DNA of 64,000 nucleotides from Apoderus coryli (GCA_911728435.2 OU452205.1:11600260-11664259), one strand, 5' to 3'; shown: positions 45,248-57,192, numbered from the stretch's first letter. Notes: generated from the letters alone by a model not told the origin. Program-made: numbers and translations.

Positions 45248-46358
45248 CACTATCGGACAAAAGTAAACCAACTCTTAAGATTAAATCACATATTTAATTA
45301 AAAAATAAATAAATTGGCATTAGCAAAGATTAAAAACCTTTCGGTTTAAAAGGTCATAGTATGCTGCCGTGACAGGGTAAATATTTGGCCATATGGTCTT
45401 AACCCCGTTCATTTTGTCAATTTTGTTGGGAAATGTTGTAGTACGAACTTGGCGCTCAAGTTCTTAATAGGATTGAGATCCGGCCATTGTGCCGGCCACT
45501 TCAGGAGTTGGACATTGTTCTCTGCTTCGGGTCATTGTCTTGTTGAAATACAAATCGCAACGGCATCTACCACTCGGTTAAGCCAACATAACATTTGGAG
45601 AATGTCCCTGTACATCTACTCCACCCAACGAAAATCAACCCCATAAAACACATGACCCCTTCCGTGCTTTTTTGTTGGTATAAGGGACTTTGGTTGGGAC
45701 CTCGTGTTAACCGGGCGGGTAACACGCCTCATTTAAGTTTCGTCGCTTAATAATTTTTCTTTCTAATCTTGAACTCTCCAATCTAAATAACGTCGTGCAA
45801 ATTCAAGCCTAGCATGGCGATTTCCTTGAGAAAGCAGCTGTTTTTTGGCTAGACGTCTGCAATAAAGCTTTGCTTCAACTAATCTTCGTTGGACAGTCCT
45901 CGCACTTGCTTCCAGTTGAGGAATTTCCGCCCTTATTCTTGGTCCTGACTCCTTTGGCAAATCCTTTTGATTATCGTCTCCATCCTTCTCCAGATTTTGG
46001 CATTTTGTCACATGCTCCCGTTCATTGTAACGGGAAAAATAGACACAGACAAATTGGTTTACCGTTTGGCATTTTTAATCCTGTCGAAAATCCGAAAAAG
46101 CCTACATTTTAACTCTAAAAAATATGGTTTTGGAACTCAAATCTCTTCTTTTTGGGTAAATAAAAGTGCTTTACTTCTGTCGATGTCGCCTTAATAATGT
46201 GTATTATTTACATACTAGCTTATTTGACATTTAAAAACGATATAATTTCACCAGCGAAAGTGGGCTATTATGACCTTTTAACCTGAAAGATTTAAACTGC
46301 TAATGCTTATTTTTTTTATAATTATTCCTTTCATTATACTTTACTTTGGCCGATAGTG
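45248..46358 (-). mobile_element. Tc1-like element, TA-flanked
   Basis: Ends read cactatcggacaaaagta and, inverted, cactatcggccaaagta, flanked by TA (45246-45247 and 46359-46360). Length 1.11 kb, with a degraded minus-strand transposase. Confidence 0.88.
45415..46072 (-). pseudogene. Tc1-like transposase, inactive
   Basis: A start-like MPNGKP is at 46072. The clearest part (45763-45930) reads EASARTVQRRLVEAKLYCRR and LAKKQLLSQGNRHARLEFAR, the linker from the helix-turn-helix to the catalytic core. LLSDET (about 45750) keeps the first Asp. Then come TRPVNTRSQPKSLIPTKKHG and, near the end, WPAQWPDLNPIKNL. NPIEN is usual there, so the third catalytic residue (Glu) is Lys. The second-Asp block (QDNDPKH-type) is not readable. 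Stops and frameshifts are frequent. Confidence 0.82.
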
Positions 46359-46360
46359 TA

Positions 46361-47476
46361 TGTCAGTATAAATTCTAGAAATCGTATCACGTCTAAACTC
46401 CCCCGCAGTAATTCAGTAAAAATAATAATGCAGGTGAAATTGTATCGAAAAATTGATATTTTAACCAGATAAAATAACAATTAAAAGCAGAGAGCAGGAA
46501 CAAGAACTACAATAATTAATACATAACATTTATCTGTTTATATTGCAACGCTTGCAAGTTTGGTTTTCTCCTTTATCAGACTAAAAAATTCTATAAGTGA
46601 CGAAATATTAAATCATCAACAAAGTCCAATGTCAAAAATACAAATGATACAAAAACAATTTGAAATATAGTAACAACAAAAGTAACAAATAACTAAAAAT
46701 ATCAAGTAAAGAAAATATTAAATATTTATAAAACAAAAAAATAATAATATACTTCTTCTGATTTTAACAATAATAATAATCGACTTTATTTATACAGGGC
46801 GAAGTCTAGCCTAATGGCCACTCATACTTAAGACTCAATTAATTTTTGAATAAATAATATATTTTAAATATGTTTGGCCCAAAACAGGTATCTGGGAAAT
46901 ATTAACCGATAGGCAAATTCTGGAAATTTTGACGATAAACAAAGCAATATATTTTTATCTATTTATGTTTAAAAGTGATTGACAATAACCGCAATGTAAA
47001 GCACTTTGAAAGTCGTTACGGGCAACCCTAGCCATTTTAGTGAACACATTTGAATCTGGAAACTCTAGTATAATTTTGTCTCGCTTGATTCCACCTGACC
47101 TCATATTTCCGAGGAGTAAAGAATATTCTTTTGATATTATAAGCGGTTCCGACTCTGACAGTGATATGTCTTTGATTTTGAACGATTCAGATGAGGAGTG
47201 AATTATCTTATAAACCTTTCTGCAATCTTTGGTAAAAGTAATAATAATAAATATAGACGAAAATTCCTACCCACCAAAATAGTCTGTATTTGAAACTGCT
47301 GTTAGGAGAGCGGACAAAGTTTCGTCACGGACGTTGCATAAGACCATCTCAACCGTCCGAATAAGCGTAAATCTTATACCTTTGTAGAGAAAACGCTTGG
47401 ACCCTATTACGAGTATAATAGAATAATGATCAAATAAAGTGTCTGAAGGCAAATATGTAATATGTTGTATTAAGTT
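46361..47476. other. No gene seen
   Basis: AT-rich. It may include the unrecognisable 5' part of the PLE that follows. Confidence 0.35.
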
Positions 47477-48450
47477 ATGAATAAAAATAAAGATTATTGT
47501 TTTTTAAACACAAATATGGCGCAATTTTCTCATTTCTATAATCAAGATTTGGAAATGGCTATGGGCTCACCTTTGCTTCAATCCTTAGTAATATATTTAT
47601 GGAAGACTTTGAGTCACATTTTATGCAAACCTCAAATTTGGTGGAGATACGTCGATGATATATTCACGATGTAGCCACAGAACCAAATTGAACTAGACAA
47701 TCTTTTAACTTACATAAATTCTAAAAAACCGAAAATTAAATTAATAAATACTTGAAATAGAACAAAATAACAAATTACCTTTCCGGGATATTTTAGTAAT
47801 TAAAAATAATAATTCCTTCAAGACCGAGATATATAGGAAGAAAATACACACAGACAGATATTTGAATTTTAACTGAAATCATCATACAACTGTTAAAAAG
47901 GGAATAGTTAAAGGTCTAATACCTAGATAGAGCAAAAATATAAGAATACATTAAAATTGCACTCAGTAAAGATAATTAGCCGGAAGATCTTATTAATCGA
48001 AGGTTCGACGTGTTAGACCATACTAGACATATTCAGAATAACACAATACAAATAGCAACTCTAAAAAGCCCTTACATTAAAGGTCTTTCAGATAAAATAA
48101 AGGATATTTAACATTCAAACGGTTTTCAAAACGTTTATATTTAACAATAACTAAACCTCATAATGAAAATCTAAAAACAAAAAGTTGCATTTACAAAATT
48201 CCACGTGATTGTAACACATACATTGGAGAAACAGGTAGACCACTGAAAGTTAGAATAAAAGAATACGAAGACTACATTGGAAGAGTGAGGGAATTTCAAA
48301 AATCTAACCTAGTCAAACACGCGTATCAAACAGGGTAATAGGAGAATGTCGAAATTCTAAAATTCTAGTCAAACTCCACAAAAAGGACATTCAAAGAAAA
48401 TATCAGAATAATAAAGGGTGATGAAGTTAGAGACAATTTCAGAAAATTTT
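47477..48450 (+). pseudogene. Penelope-like element: RT and GIY-YIG remnants
   Basis: The ORF 47477-47674 reads FYNQDLEMAMGSPLLQSLV, WKTLSHILC, WWRYVDDIFTM. The AMGSPL block and YVDD palm are the PLE reverse transcriptase pattern. In other frames, KLPFRDILVIKNNNSF and KTEIYRKKIHTDRYLNF follow (47770-47870). Then comes a GIY-YIG endonuclease start, CIYKIPRDCNTYIGETGRPL with KVRIKEYE (48187-48270) and NLVKHAYQTG. PLEs carry exactly this RT plus GIY-YIG order. There are many stops. No terminal repeat was identified for this copy. Confidence 0.82.
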
Positions 48451-49191
48451 AGAGGTACATATTTTGACTGATATCAATTTAGTTACCAGCTGTTTAACTT
48501 TATGACATTACCTAACTAGACCATATGTCCTATTAGTACTCCAAAGCAATCGCAAAGTCAACAAGACAGTCCTTCCCCTCCACAGTTGATCAGTGCATGG
48601 AGAAATATGTGCTGCAAGTCAAGGTAGATTATGTTCTTGGCAACTTTCCTGCCTTCTTTCCTCGATAAAAGTTGTCTTTGATATTGAATTTCTGTCTCCC
48701 ACCGTGGCAGATAACGCGTCCATTCTCTCCCTCTCACATCCGAATTTCTCATCTGTAGGTGCCTAGGAATAGCCTCCCGTTTGATCTAGACTGAAAGCGA
48801 AGGCAACCTGAAAAAGACATCGAGCTTTGCCGCGAATATTTACATTAAAGCCTATATTTCCTGGCAAATTTGAATTTTCTCCAATTTTATGGAATCGCAT
48901 ATTTATATTTAGATTTCGAGCATTTCTGACAAGAAACAACGTTGCAAATGTAGATAAAAAGCACAAATCATAAAAGAGACAAAAAATACATTACCAAGAA
49001 AATTATAGTGAGCTAGTGTTAAAATGTAAAATGGGTATCATGATGTGAGCAAGAAAACTAACGAAAGTTTGATATAGAATGAAATAAAATACTCGTACGT
49101 ATCAATAATTGTTTAACTGTACATACTAAATCAAAAAGTCTCGTCATCCTAATAGATGAAGAATTTGAGTTTGTTGCTCATATTCTAATTA
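48451..49191. other. No gene seen
   Basis: Minus ORFs at 48558-48752 and 48763-48966 show no recognisable domain. Confidence 0.35.
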
Positions 49192-49515
49192 ATGACAAAG
49201 GAGAAGTTATCTCAAAAACTCACCTACTATAGTGTTACGAGAAGTCCTACTGAATCAGAACATCACAAAACTCGCGAATCCAAAGATTGCATGCTGTTTG
49301 GATGGTCGGATTGGTTAATAATCAAGAACATATTAGAGATCCTCTTCAGATTTATGGGAATCGAAATCTTGGTATGTACCTGGAATCCTGGAAGAAATCA
49401 TCTCGTAGAGAAAACCGTTAGCTGCTATTTCCATCGCTTCTCAAGATGCAATAAGGGAGCCGACTGCAAATATAGTCATGAACCAAGTGTCACGTTTCGG
49501 GAGAAAACGTCTTGA
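49192..49515 (+). CDS. Hypothetical ORF with a CCCH zinc-finger-like motif
   Basis: A 107-residue ORF. Near the C-terminus it reads CYFHRFSRCNKGADCKYSHE, a C-x7-C-x5-C-x3-H arrangement as in RNA-binding CCCH zinc fingers. The first ~75 residues have no recognisable domain. Frame switches upstream (EEFEFVAHILINDKGEVISK in another frame, about 49155-49215) suggest a frameshifted older coding sequence. The stop lies 18 bp before a solo LTR. It could be a host exon or pseudogene, or a retroelement fragment. Confidence 0.35.
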   Translation: MTKEKLSQKLTYYSVTRSPTESEHHKTRESKDCMLFGWSDWLIIKNILEILFRFMGIEILVCTWNPGRNHLVEKTVSCYFHRFSRCNKGADCKYSHEPSVTFREKTS

Positions 49516-49533
49516 AGATCTCTTTAAGATTAA

Positions 49534-49908
49534 TGTAACGAACAAGAAAATGTACACCTGTTGGCAACACCGCTACGGGTCTAGTTAAACTCGAGCTGCT
49601 TGTGTCATGACCGCCATCGAATAGAATGGAAGAAGACTGGAAAGGTCGAGAATGTTGATGGTGATGTGAAAGGCGACATGTGTATATAAAGACGAAGACG
49701 CATAGAGGACGGACGGTAATCAGTCAGTAGTCAATAACGAACAGTGTTGTGACATATAAATAATAGTGAATTAAATAGTGAAAATAAATATAGTCAATTT
49801 AGTTCGTTAATGGTATTAGTTTGTTTAAGTGTTTATTCTAAGTGCAAATACATTAGTTTTAATTAAAGCTCGTTATTATTTCACACTACGAACCACGAAA
49901 AACGTTAG
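49534..49908 (+). mobile_element. Solo LTR, same family as 29536-29896
   Basis: Starts tgtaacgaacaag and ends acgttaga, where the usual terminal CA has changed. It is collinear with 29536-29896 over most of its length. A tgtgtatataaag stretch near 49680 is TATA-like. Flanking target duplications are not evident, and no internal sequence remains. Confidence 0.8.
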
Positions 49909-49984
49909 AATATCATACAAGGCGTCCCGAAAAAGTGAGGGGTATTTATAATATCTCAGTTAAAAAATAGAACGTCCCGGATAA

Positions 49985-50979
49985 GGGAAATTTGCAAAAC
50001 TTTTCGTGGATTATCCGCAGATGTATTAGGTGATGATTCAGTTTCTGATGCTGAATTGTATCGGAGGGGTCAGGAATTGTACGTCAAATATTCCGATGAC
50101 ATTTCCGATACGATATCGTCTCAACTTGTTTCGTTTAGGAATTGTTTTAAGGGTGATTTGTGTAAGATAAAAACAATTAAAGACGTAATGGATTTGTATT
50201 AATTGAAAATTTCAGTTCCTGTTGTAGCTTCAGTGAAATTTTGACGACTGGCTACATTTTTCTGAGCCTCCCTGTATCTGTAGCAACAGCCGAACGTTCA
50301 TTTTCCAAGTTGAAATGGATAAAAACTATTCTTAGAAACACCATGGGACAGGAAAGTCTGTCGGGGTTGTCAATTCTGTCCGGAACCGGATTGCGCGAAA
50401 ATTAGACGTGTCTTCCATAGTATCGACTTTTGCGAATATTAAGGCGAGAATATTTTTTTTTAATTAGATCAGTTATTTTATTATACCTAATAAGTATATG
50501 TACAGGGTACCTACTACTTAATAGTGCAAGACTATTTAACATTTAAGCAAGATAGAGAGTTTGTTAAATTAGACAAAAGTTGCGGTTTTTGATGCCTATT
50601 TAAAATCTCTTTACTGTGTAGACAAATTCTTTTTACCTTTTGAAATAAATAGGATTTGGCATTTTTCACAAATATTTCAGAAATTAAAAAGAATTTGCCT
50701 ACATAGTAAAGAGATATTATTTATTATTATTAATTATTATTAATAGGCATCAGAAACTGCAATTTTTGTCTAATTTAACTAACTCTCAATCTTGCACGGT
50801 TTAGGAAATAGCATGTATATTTCTTAGATTTTATATTTTAAATTGTGCCTTGGTTAAGTTTGTTTGATTTCTTAATAAACGTATAAATATTGGCACTTTG
50901 TTTTTCAGTGGGTGTGGTGAGGGGGTGGGCCCGGAAATTCCTTGGAGCACAGGCCGGTAACGGCATCACTACGCCCCTG
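49985..50979 (+). pseudogene. hAT transposase C-terminal fragment with 3' terminus
   Basis: The first frame reads LYRRGQELYVKYSDDISDTI, SSQLVSFRNCFKGDL (about 50055-50170). In another frame SLPVSVATAERSFSKLKWIK, TILRNTMGQESLSGLSIL and SIVSTFANIKARIFF follow (50265-50460). The T-AERSFSKLK / R-TMGQ-L block is the hAT dimerisation region. The end ctacgcccctg (50969-50979) matches the usual hAT terminal CAGGGGCGTAG. Zinc finger and catalytic parts upstream are missing. A foldback MITE sits between the coding end and the terminus. Confidence 0.8.
50500..50816. mobile_element. Foldback MITE within the hAT 3' region
   Basis: Arms at about 50500-50640 and 50690-50816 are inverted copies sharing ttaaattagacaaaa, tgatgcctatt and tctctttact. 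No coding capacity. Confidence 0.65.
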
Positions 50980-52332
50980 ATCTAGAATACTGTAATCCGA
51001 AATGCAATTGCTGCCACATGTTTGAAATTTATAATAGTCCATCATTTTGAGTTCTAGGTATCACAATACAAGTTAGAATGTTAGTATTTAGAATAACTAT
51101 TGCTACGAAAAAAAAATCGTTTAGCATAATTAAATTTCCGTTACATATCGCTAGACACATCCACTCAAATCGTCAAAATCCTTTTATACGTACATTTACT
51201 GCATGTATAGTATCTTTGATGTTACAACTCTCTCTCATCTTTGAACAAGCGTTGCTAAGTTGCCATAAAGTTTATCGTCTTCTTTTTGCTTCTCCTCTGT
51301 AGTTAACAAGAACCGAATGCGAATGGCCTGTTTCAGGTGTTGCTTACATCAACCGTTATGCCTCTCTCCGCACAGACCGTTTTCTATCTCAAAACGAGCA
51401 AATAAGTGAGCATAGAACAACTTTTGATAATATTAGCATATTATTTGCCTTTCTTTGTGGTGTGGCAAGACGCAGCTGTTGTCTTTGGGTTATACTGTAC
51501 TGTATCTACATACTACTGCGGTTCTCCTACCTTGGAAAATGATATTCTAAATGGTCACAGCAGTATAAAGGGGATATCTTTACAAAAATGCGTTGGTGAG
51601 TATGGAAATTATACAGGATGATTGCTGGCTGATGGTACATTACAAGTTTTAGGGGACTTGTATGTTATTTCAGAAATATTAATGTATACTAAGTATAGGA
51701 TTATGACGCATCATTTGAAAGCGAATTTGATTTATTTGATAATATACAGGGTGTTCCATTGGTGCAAATTGACTTCTTTTTAGTATTTAGATCATCATAC
51801 TATACTACAGTAATTTGAGACCACCCTGTAACCTGATGGGTAAATATGTCAAGTTAGTTGATTTTCGTAAGATATTCTTGAACTATCTTCCAAATCTAAA
51901 GACTCTGTCTATTCAAATGGTAAAATGACGATTATTTTCCGGATATCTGTTTTAGTCCAAACAATTTTAAAATAAATTATTTATTCAAAAACAGTTGAAG
52001 ATAGGCATAGGGAAGGGTTACAACAAAATACTTCAAAATCGATGAGGAAATCAAAAATATTATAATATATAGGGTGTTCCATTTGAAATAAGAAAGTTGG
52101 TATCAACTTCCGGTATAACCGGAGGTCGTACAAGTATGACACTATTATAGACTGAGTAATACTCGTATCTTAAATTTTCAAAACAATCGTATGGTTACTT
52201 TTTCAAAATAACTTGCAGCGGCATATACAGTGTGACCCCGGATAGATGTAACAAGAGGTGTGAAGGACAAAAATGTTTTGAATTTTGGAATGACAGTCCT
52301 GCTTGTTTTAAAACTACCCAAAAAATGAGTTT
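50980..52332. other. No gene seen; two mariner-like termini
   Basis: acagggtgttcc at 51747 and tagggtgttcc at 52070 look like mariner-related ends. The latter continues into a short match to the 18768-21245 arm (aacttccggtataaccgg). ORFs at 51078-51621 show no domain. Confidence 0.4.
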
Positions 52333-52978
52333 TATAAACAAATTTATAAAGTGTGGAGTGTCTTTATTTTACAATATACGCAAAAATTCTACGAAGAATT
52401 TTGCAATTTTATATCCCCGCACCGCATTCCAGGAATATAAAACCATATTTTTGGAAAAACTACTTTTTTGCGACAATTATAGTATCATAGAATACTTAGT
52501 ATTATTTTCTTTTGTATCTTAGAACAAACGCCACATAGGTAAATATTATAACACATAAAAATATCAACATTGAGACAACTAACGCCCATATTTGCACATA
52601 TTTCGATCCTTCGTCTGAATTCCTTAAAATTATTGTTTTGACTTTCTTCTAAAGTTAAAGAGTTTGCAGCAGTTCTTATTCTTTCCTGTGATATTGCTTT
52701 ATCATTAGGAAGTTTGTTTGAGACGACCCCATAAAAAGAAGTCCAATATTGATAAGTTAGGGGATCTCGGCGGCCACTTGATCGGTACATTTCTGGAAAT
52801 CCAATTGTTAATTATTGCATAAAAGTATTTTTCCCAAAAATATGCCTTTATATTCCTGAAATTTGATACGGAGATATAAAATGCATTCTAAACAACTTTT
52901 GATAGTAGAATTTTGGCGTATATTGTAAAATAAAGACACTCCATTGATGATGATTATTATAAATTTGTTTGTACAAAT
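52333..52978. mobile_element. Inverted-arm element around a transposase C-terminus
   Basis: Arms about 52333-52482 and 52806-52978 are inverted copies (gagtgtctttattttacaat and more). Between them, on the minus strand at 52550-52800, the translation reads SFYGVVSNKLPNDKAI, RIRTAANSLTLEES and FKEFRRRIEICANMG. This is the C-terminal helix-rich part of a mariner-like transposase. Termini and target sites are unclear. Confidence 0.6.
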
Positions 52979-53019
52979 TATCTCGATCGGATTGAAAATA
53001 CAGTGGTTAGGCAGCAAAC

Positions 53020-53650
53020 TAGGACCAGTATGTCCTTGAATTAGGCGAATTTGGTTTATTGCATATTATTTTTTGAAATTAAATGATAATAACAACGCAT
53101 TCCAAACAAATCCATTTTTGCCACCTGCATGAATTATGATAACGCCTTGACCTCTAGAAGATATGGACTGCTTAATCTGCAGTTTTTGTATCATCAATAA
53201 CGAGTCGTGAGTATCAAACTACGTCCCGTCTAAATAAACTATATAACAACCTGACGGACGATAATCTTTTCTAAGCATTTTTCCCGCAATTCTACTATCC
53301 TTCTTGATTCCATTGCAGCCTTCTATTGCCAGTTTTTTATATTTAAATTCGCAGTCTATTAGTATTCCCGCAGAGTGGCCAACCAATTGTAATTATATTG
53401 TCCGTAGTCTTTAAATTGTTCTCGAACCTTATCTAAAGTAGGCACCTTATTTTGTTTATAAAAACTATACTCAATTTTCCTAATGCAGCCCATACCTTAG
53501 TCATGAATTTGTTTAAATTTTTGTCCAATACGTTTTCTTTTCACACTGGGTCAATTTCATTTCCCTTTCTAATCACTTGATAAATTGTTGACACTGATAA
53601 TTTAGTCAGCTTGTTCTTTTTTTTTGCAGATATTTAAATCACATTCTTCT
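53020..53650 (-). pseudogene. Second mariner-related transposase, N-terminal half, decayed
   Basis: Minus-strand frames read KLTKLSVSTIYQVIRKGNE (about 53555-53620), FYKQNKVPTLDKVREQFKDY (53400-53460), LREKCLEKIIVRQ (about 53260-53300) and in another frame IHAGGKNGFVWNALL near 53090-53140. HAGGKNGFV-like text occurs shortly after the first catalytic Asp in some mariner-related transposases (my recollection, not verified). The many stops show decay. Confidence 0.5.
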
Positions 53651-54528
53651 TCATGTTTGATTTTAAGGCACTCATACATTTAAAAATGAAGATTGGTCTA
53701 CGAAACGCCATATTGCAACAGTTCAAAAAAAAAATAAATATACAAACAAAATAGAAAATAGTTATCATAATATATTATTTACTAAAAATACTTCTTTAAC
53801 TGCACACTCGAAATAAATATATCCCTCGTCAACTACCAGAATCCAAGAGATAATAGCTTCGTTCGCGGCCACGATTCTGAATTGATCTTTGATTTTGCGG
53901 CTTCATATTTTCTACGATTCCTTCAATGAGATCAAATTTTCACCGGAAGTAGGTTTTTTTTTGGATTATTTTGCATGTAAGTATTCATTTCTCTCTCTCT
54001 TCTCTCGTTCTATCATTCTGTCGGTCGGTATAAAACATTAGCTATTAGAAAAATGCTTAAACCAATTTTAACCAATTCTGGTATAGAAATACTGTTGGGC
54101 ATTGGATATATGCGAAAACAAGAGGTAACATCCGAACATACCCGAATCACCAGTGGCATCAATACATACTTTATATAGTCATTAAGGGTAGACTCGTCAA
54201 GTAGCTTAAGATAATCTTGAACCAACATTAATTTCAAACACATTATAAATCAGGAGCGTACTTTCCAGTAAAATTACATTTGTTTTTTTTTTTAAATAAA
54301 TTACTGGTTCATCTTTCTTATACACGATTTTTGCTCATATAAAAAAAAATTAGAAACAAAATGCTCTTGTTTGAAGCACCTCTAGGGAGTTTTAGCAAGT
54401 AAAATGACATATTCTAAAAAATAATTTCCGGGCTTTTACAGGTTTCTACCCTAAAATAAATTAATAATACGGTTTCCATTTTCTTCTAGGGCTCCATTTC
54501 TATGCTCATTCAAAAACAAGAAACAATG
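53651..54528. other. No gene seen
   Basis: AT-rich. The minus ORF 54013-54243 has no recognisable domain. Confidence 0.4.
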
Positions 54529-54744
54529 ATTTGCAAACTCTAATCATTAAGCCAACATTTTCCAGTCACTGTAGTTATTTTTATTACTGTCGATATCCTT
54601 TGGCAGGCATGATTTATTATAGGTCTTATATACGAGGGAGAAATGTATCAAAAAAACGCTGCATTCGATGACCATTTCTAATGTAAAGAGGCATGGGAAT
54701 GGATAGCCCCGGTAGAATCGTTAAATTTATATATTTTAAATTAA
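54529..54744 (+). repeat. Dispersed repeat, copy 2
   Basis: Same orientation as 238-455. Outside these limits the two flanks differ. No terminal repeats are visible. Confidence 0.7.
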
Positions 54745-55659
54745 GAAGAAACTAGTTTCGACTACCAGACAAAACATTACTGTTGGTCGGAGTGTCACAA
54801 CGTAGGTATATTCAGTAGATTTGAGCTGTAAAGGGTAGATTACAGGAAATGAAAATAATGATTGCTTACATCAATAGAAAATAACAGCTTTATGTAAAAG
54901 TCATCGCGTAATATCAACATCGCGAGAAAACCGATACGTGAGAAAAAAAATGCAATTCATTACTTTTATTTTCATTAATCGGTCGGTCTATTTCATCACA
55001 TAAAACGATTTATTGTTTTTCTCATAATAATTTCTACCTTCTGAGGTGTAAATAATTATCTGCAAATAACTTTTTCATCATTTTGACGAGGTTTTAACAC
55101 AAAAGAATATTATTTTCTATATACATTATACATCGTTCAAGATTTAATTTCATGGTTTGCGAACCATGCCTGGTAAACTACTACTAAACAGTTTTTGTAA
55201 CTGAATGAAAGAGACAAAATGTAACAATACGTAAATATAAGTATAAGAATACAAGAATAAAGAAAAATAACGCAGTAGAATATCTGCTTATAGAGTGAAA
55301 TTGTTATTACTTAACTAACTTGAATGGTAATTTAATTTACTAGACTAGACGTTATTGTTTTAAATTGAACTTGATCAAGTATATAATTATCTGTTACGAT
55401 TATGTTTTAGAAAAAGCTTAGTAACTACATGGATGTATTTATCGTTTTAATTAATTAAAAATTGTTTAAATTTTTTTTATGTAAAGTATATTTGTGTGAA
55501 GAATGAGAAGAGTGTATTGTCGACAGGCCCGCAACAAGCCTAATCGGCGCTGAAGGATAATAACTTGGCGTTTTATTTCTACGAAAAATAAAATTATTTG
55601 TTGCCCCCGAGGCAAGAATAACTCTCCCTATTTAAATGTAAGAGCAATATTTTTATTTA
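54745..55659. other. No gene seen
   Basis: AT-rich spacer before the Tc1-like element. Nothing recognisable. Confidence 0.45.
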
Positions 55660-55847
55660 TACACTGCTCAAAAAAATTAAAGGAACACTTTTGGATATCC
55701 CTGTAATTTTTTGGCTTGCTGTTATTAACAAATGAAAATTATTCGAAAGAAGTAGTCCATACTGAAGTGGAGTAGAATAATTTAATATTCTTGAAATAAA
55801 AGTCGACCTCCACACAATAAATTTAATAAAAATCCTCAATAAATGTC

Positions 55848-55888
55848 ACCATACATGTTTCACAGCTCCGGGCTGCATCATCAGTGGT
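55848..55888 (-). ncRNA. Hammerhead-ribozyme-like motif, left pLTR
   Basis: Minus strand, 41 nt: ACCA, CTGATGA, T, GCAGC, CCGGA, GCTGT, GAAA, CATGTA, TGGT. Stem I is perfect. Stem II has four Watson-Crick pairs and a G-U pair. The inner ACATGT is self-complementary. The stem II sequence differs wholly from that at 24812-24854, yet it still pairs. Confidence 0.7.
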
Positions 55889-56212
55889 TATAATATAAAA
55901 TTGACGAAAAGCTATGTTATTTAACTAAATTAGTACATATTATTTTTGGGAATTTCATTTATCAACTCACTGTGCGAAAAAACAAAAATTTTTATTGTTA
56001 AATTAATCGTTGTTAAACATTAAGACTAAAACTAATAAATTTAAAAAGGTCACATTATTACTAATGTAAGCCTTGTAACATTTTTCTTTTTGTATATCAT
56101 CGAAACTTTTAAAGATTCTCTCTCTACGAAGACACTAGATTGCAGTTTCACACAACAATGGCGTTTTAAATTTTCTTAAAAAATAGATTTTTGTATATGT
56201 AGGATAGATGCA

Positions 56213-56884
56213 ATGTCCGAGGAAAATTTCAAAAAAGAACTTTCTATTATATACCACATAGCCAAATCGAACGATTTTCAAGTTAGTACAATTAACAGAA
56301 TATACTATAAACACATTAATAAGTATATAAATAGAAATCTAAGATCAGTATATACCTCTTCCACACCGAAATTTTATCCAATAACATATACACACCCACT
56401 ATGTTTAGCGCTAAAACGAGTTTTTAGCCAAAACAACATTCAAATATGTTTTCGTACTAATAATACTATCAACCTCCTTCTGAATAATAGCAAAGACAAA
56501 TCACCGTCAAACGAAAAATCTGGCGTATATGCATTATCATGTAATACAACAGGATGTTCTGCACAATACATCGGCCAATCTGGACGTGCTATTAAAACTA
56601 GAATTGAGGAACACAATAGAATTATCACTAAATCTCAAGCACGAAATTATACATGCATTGACAGTAACTCAGCTATAGCAAACCATGTCATAAATCTCGG
56701 CCACTCTTTTGATATAGACAACAACGTTAAACTCTTACACATTTGTAATAAAGGCACTTTACTCAATACGTTAGAAATTATGGAAATAACAGCAATTAAC
56801 AACTCGCCATCAATAAATTGTCTAAATGATCAAACTGAGTTCACATCCACCAGATTTTTTAAATCATTATCCTTCTTAAACTAG
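56213..56884 (+). CDS. PLE ORF C-terminal part with GIY-YIG endonuclease domain
   Basis: An uninterrupted 223-residue frame. Residues 1-95 are linker-like. The GIY-YIG nuclease starts near residue 102: GVYALSCNTTGCSAQYIGQ (GVY and YIG as the two hallmark strands), then SGRAIKTRIEEH with the conserved Arg and Glu/His, then SAIANHVINLGHSFD and LEIMEITAIN. PLEs use this nuclease to nick target DNA for reverse transcription. The frame begins exactly where the inverted left arm ends, so the RT and N-terminus are lost and the ATG is incidental. No stop interrupts the nuclease, so the insertion looks relatively young. Confidence 0.88.
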   Translation: MSEENFKKELSIIYHIAKSNDFQVSTINRIYYKHINKYINRNLRSVYTSSTPKFYPITYTHPLCLALKRVFSQNNIQICFRTNNTINLLLNNSKDKSPSNEKSGVYALSCNTTGCSAQYIGQSGRAIKTRIEEHNRIITKSQARNYTCIDSNSAIANHVINLGHSFDIDNNVKLLHICNKGTLLNTLEIMEITAINNSPSINCLNDQTEFTSTRFFKSLSFLN

Positions 56885-57132
56885 CTTCTCGATTACTACA
56901 TTTAATTTTAAATTGTAAGCGCAAATGTAAATAAACTAAGGATAATTACATAACGGAAAACCACGTACGTAAATGTAAACATTGACATGGGATTGTGTGT
57001 TGATTTTATTTGTGGTACAATTAAGTATATGTAAATTAAAACATAGATTGTCACACTAACTGATATTATTGTGTATTAATGTGTAGCTCATAGATTATAT
57101 AAACAACATAAACATAACCATAAGTAAAATAA

Positions 57133-57192
<60 letters not shown>

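Noticed and set aside
57127..57190. Long A-rich run as a retroposed poly(A) tail
   Set aside because: It lies between the PLE ORF and its 3' pLTR in a normal PLE position. It may be a slippage-prone tract or assembly artefact, not evidence of a separate insertion.
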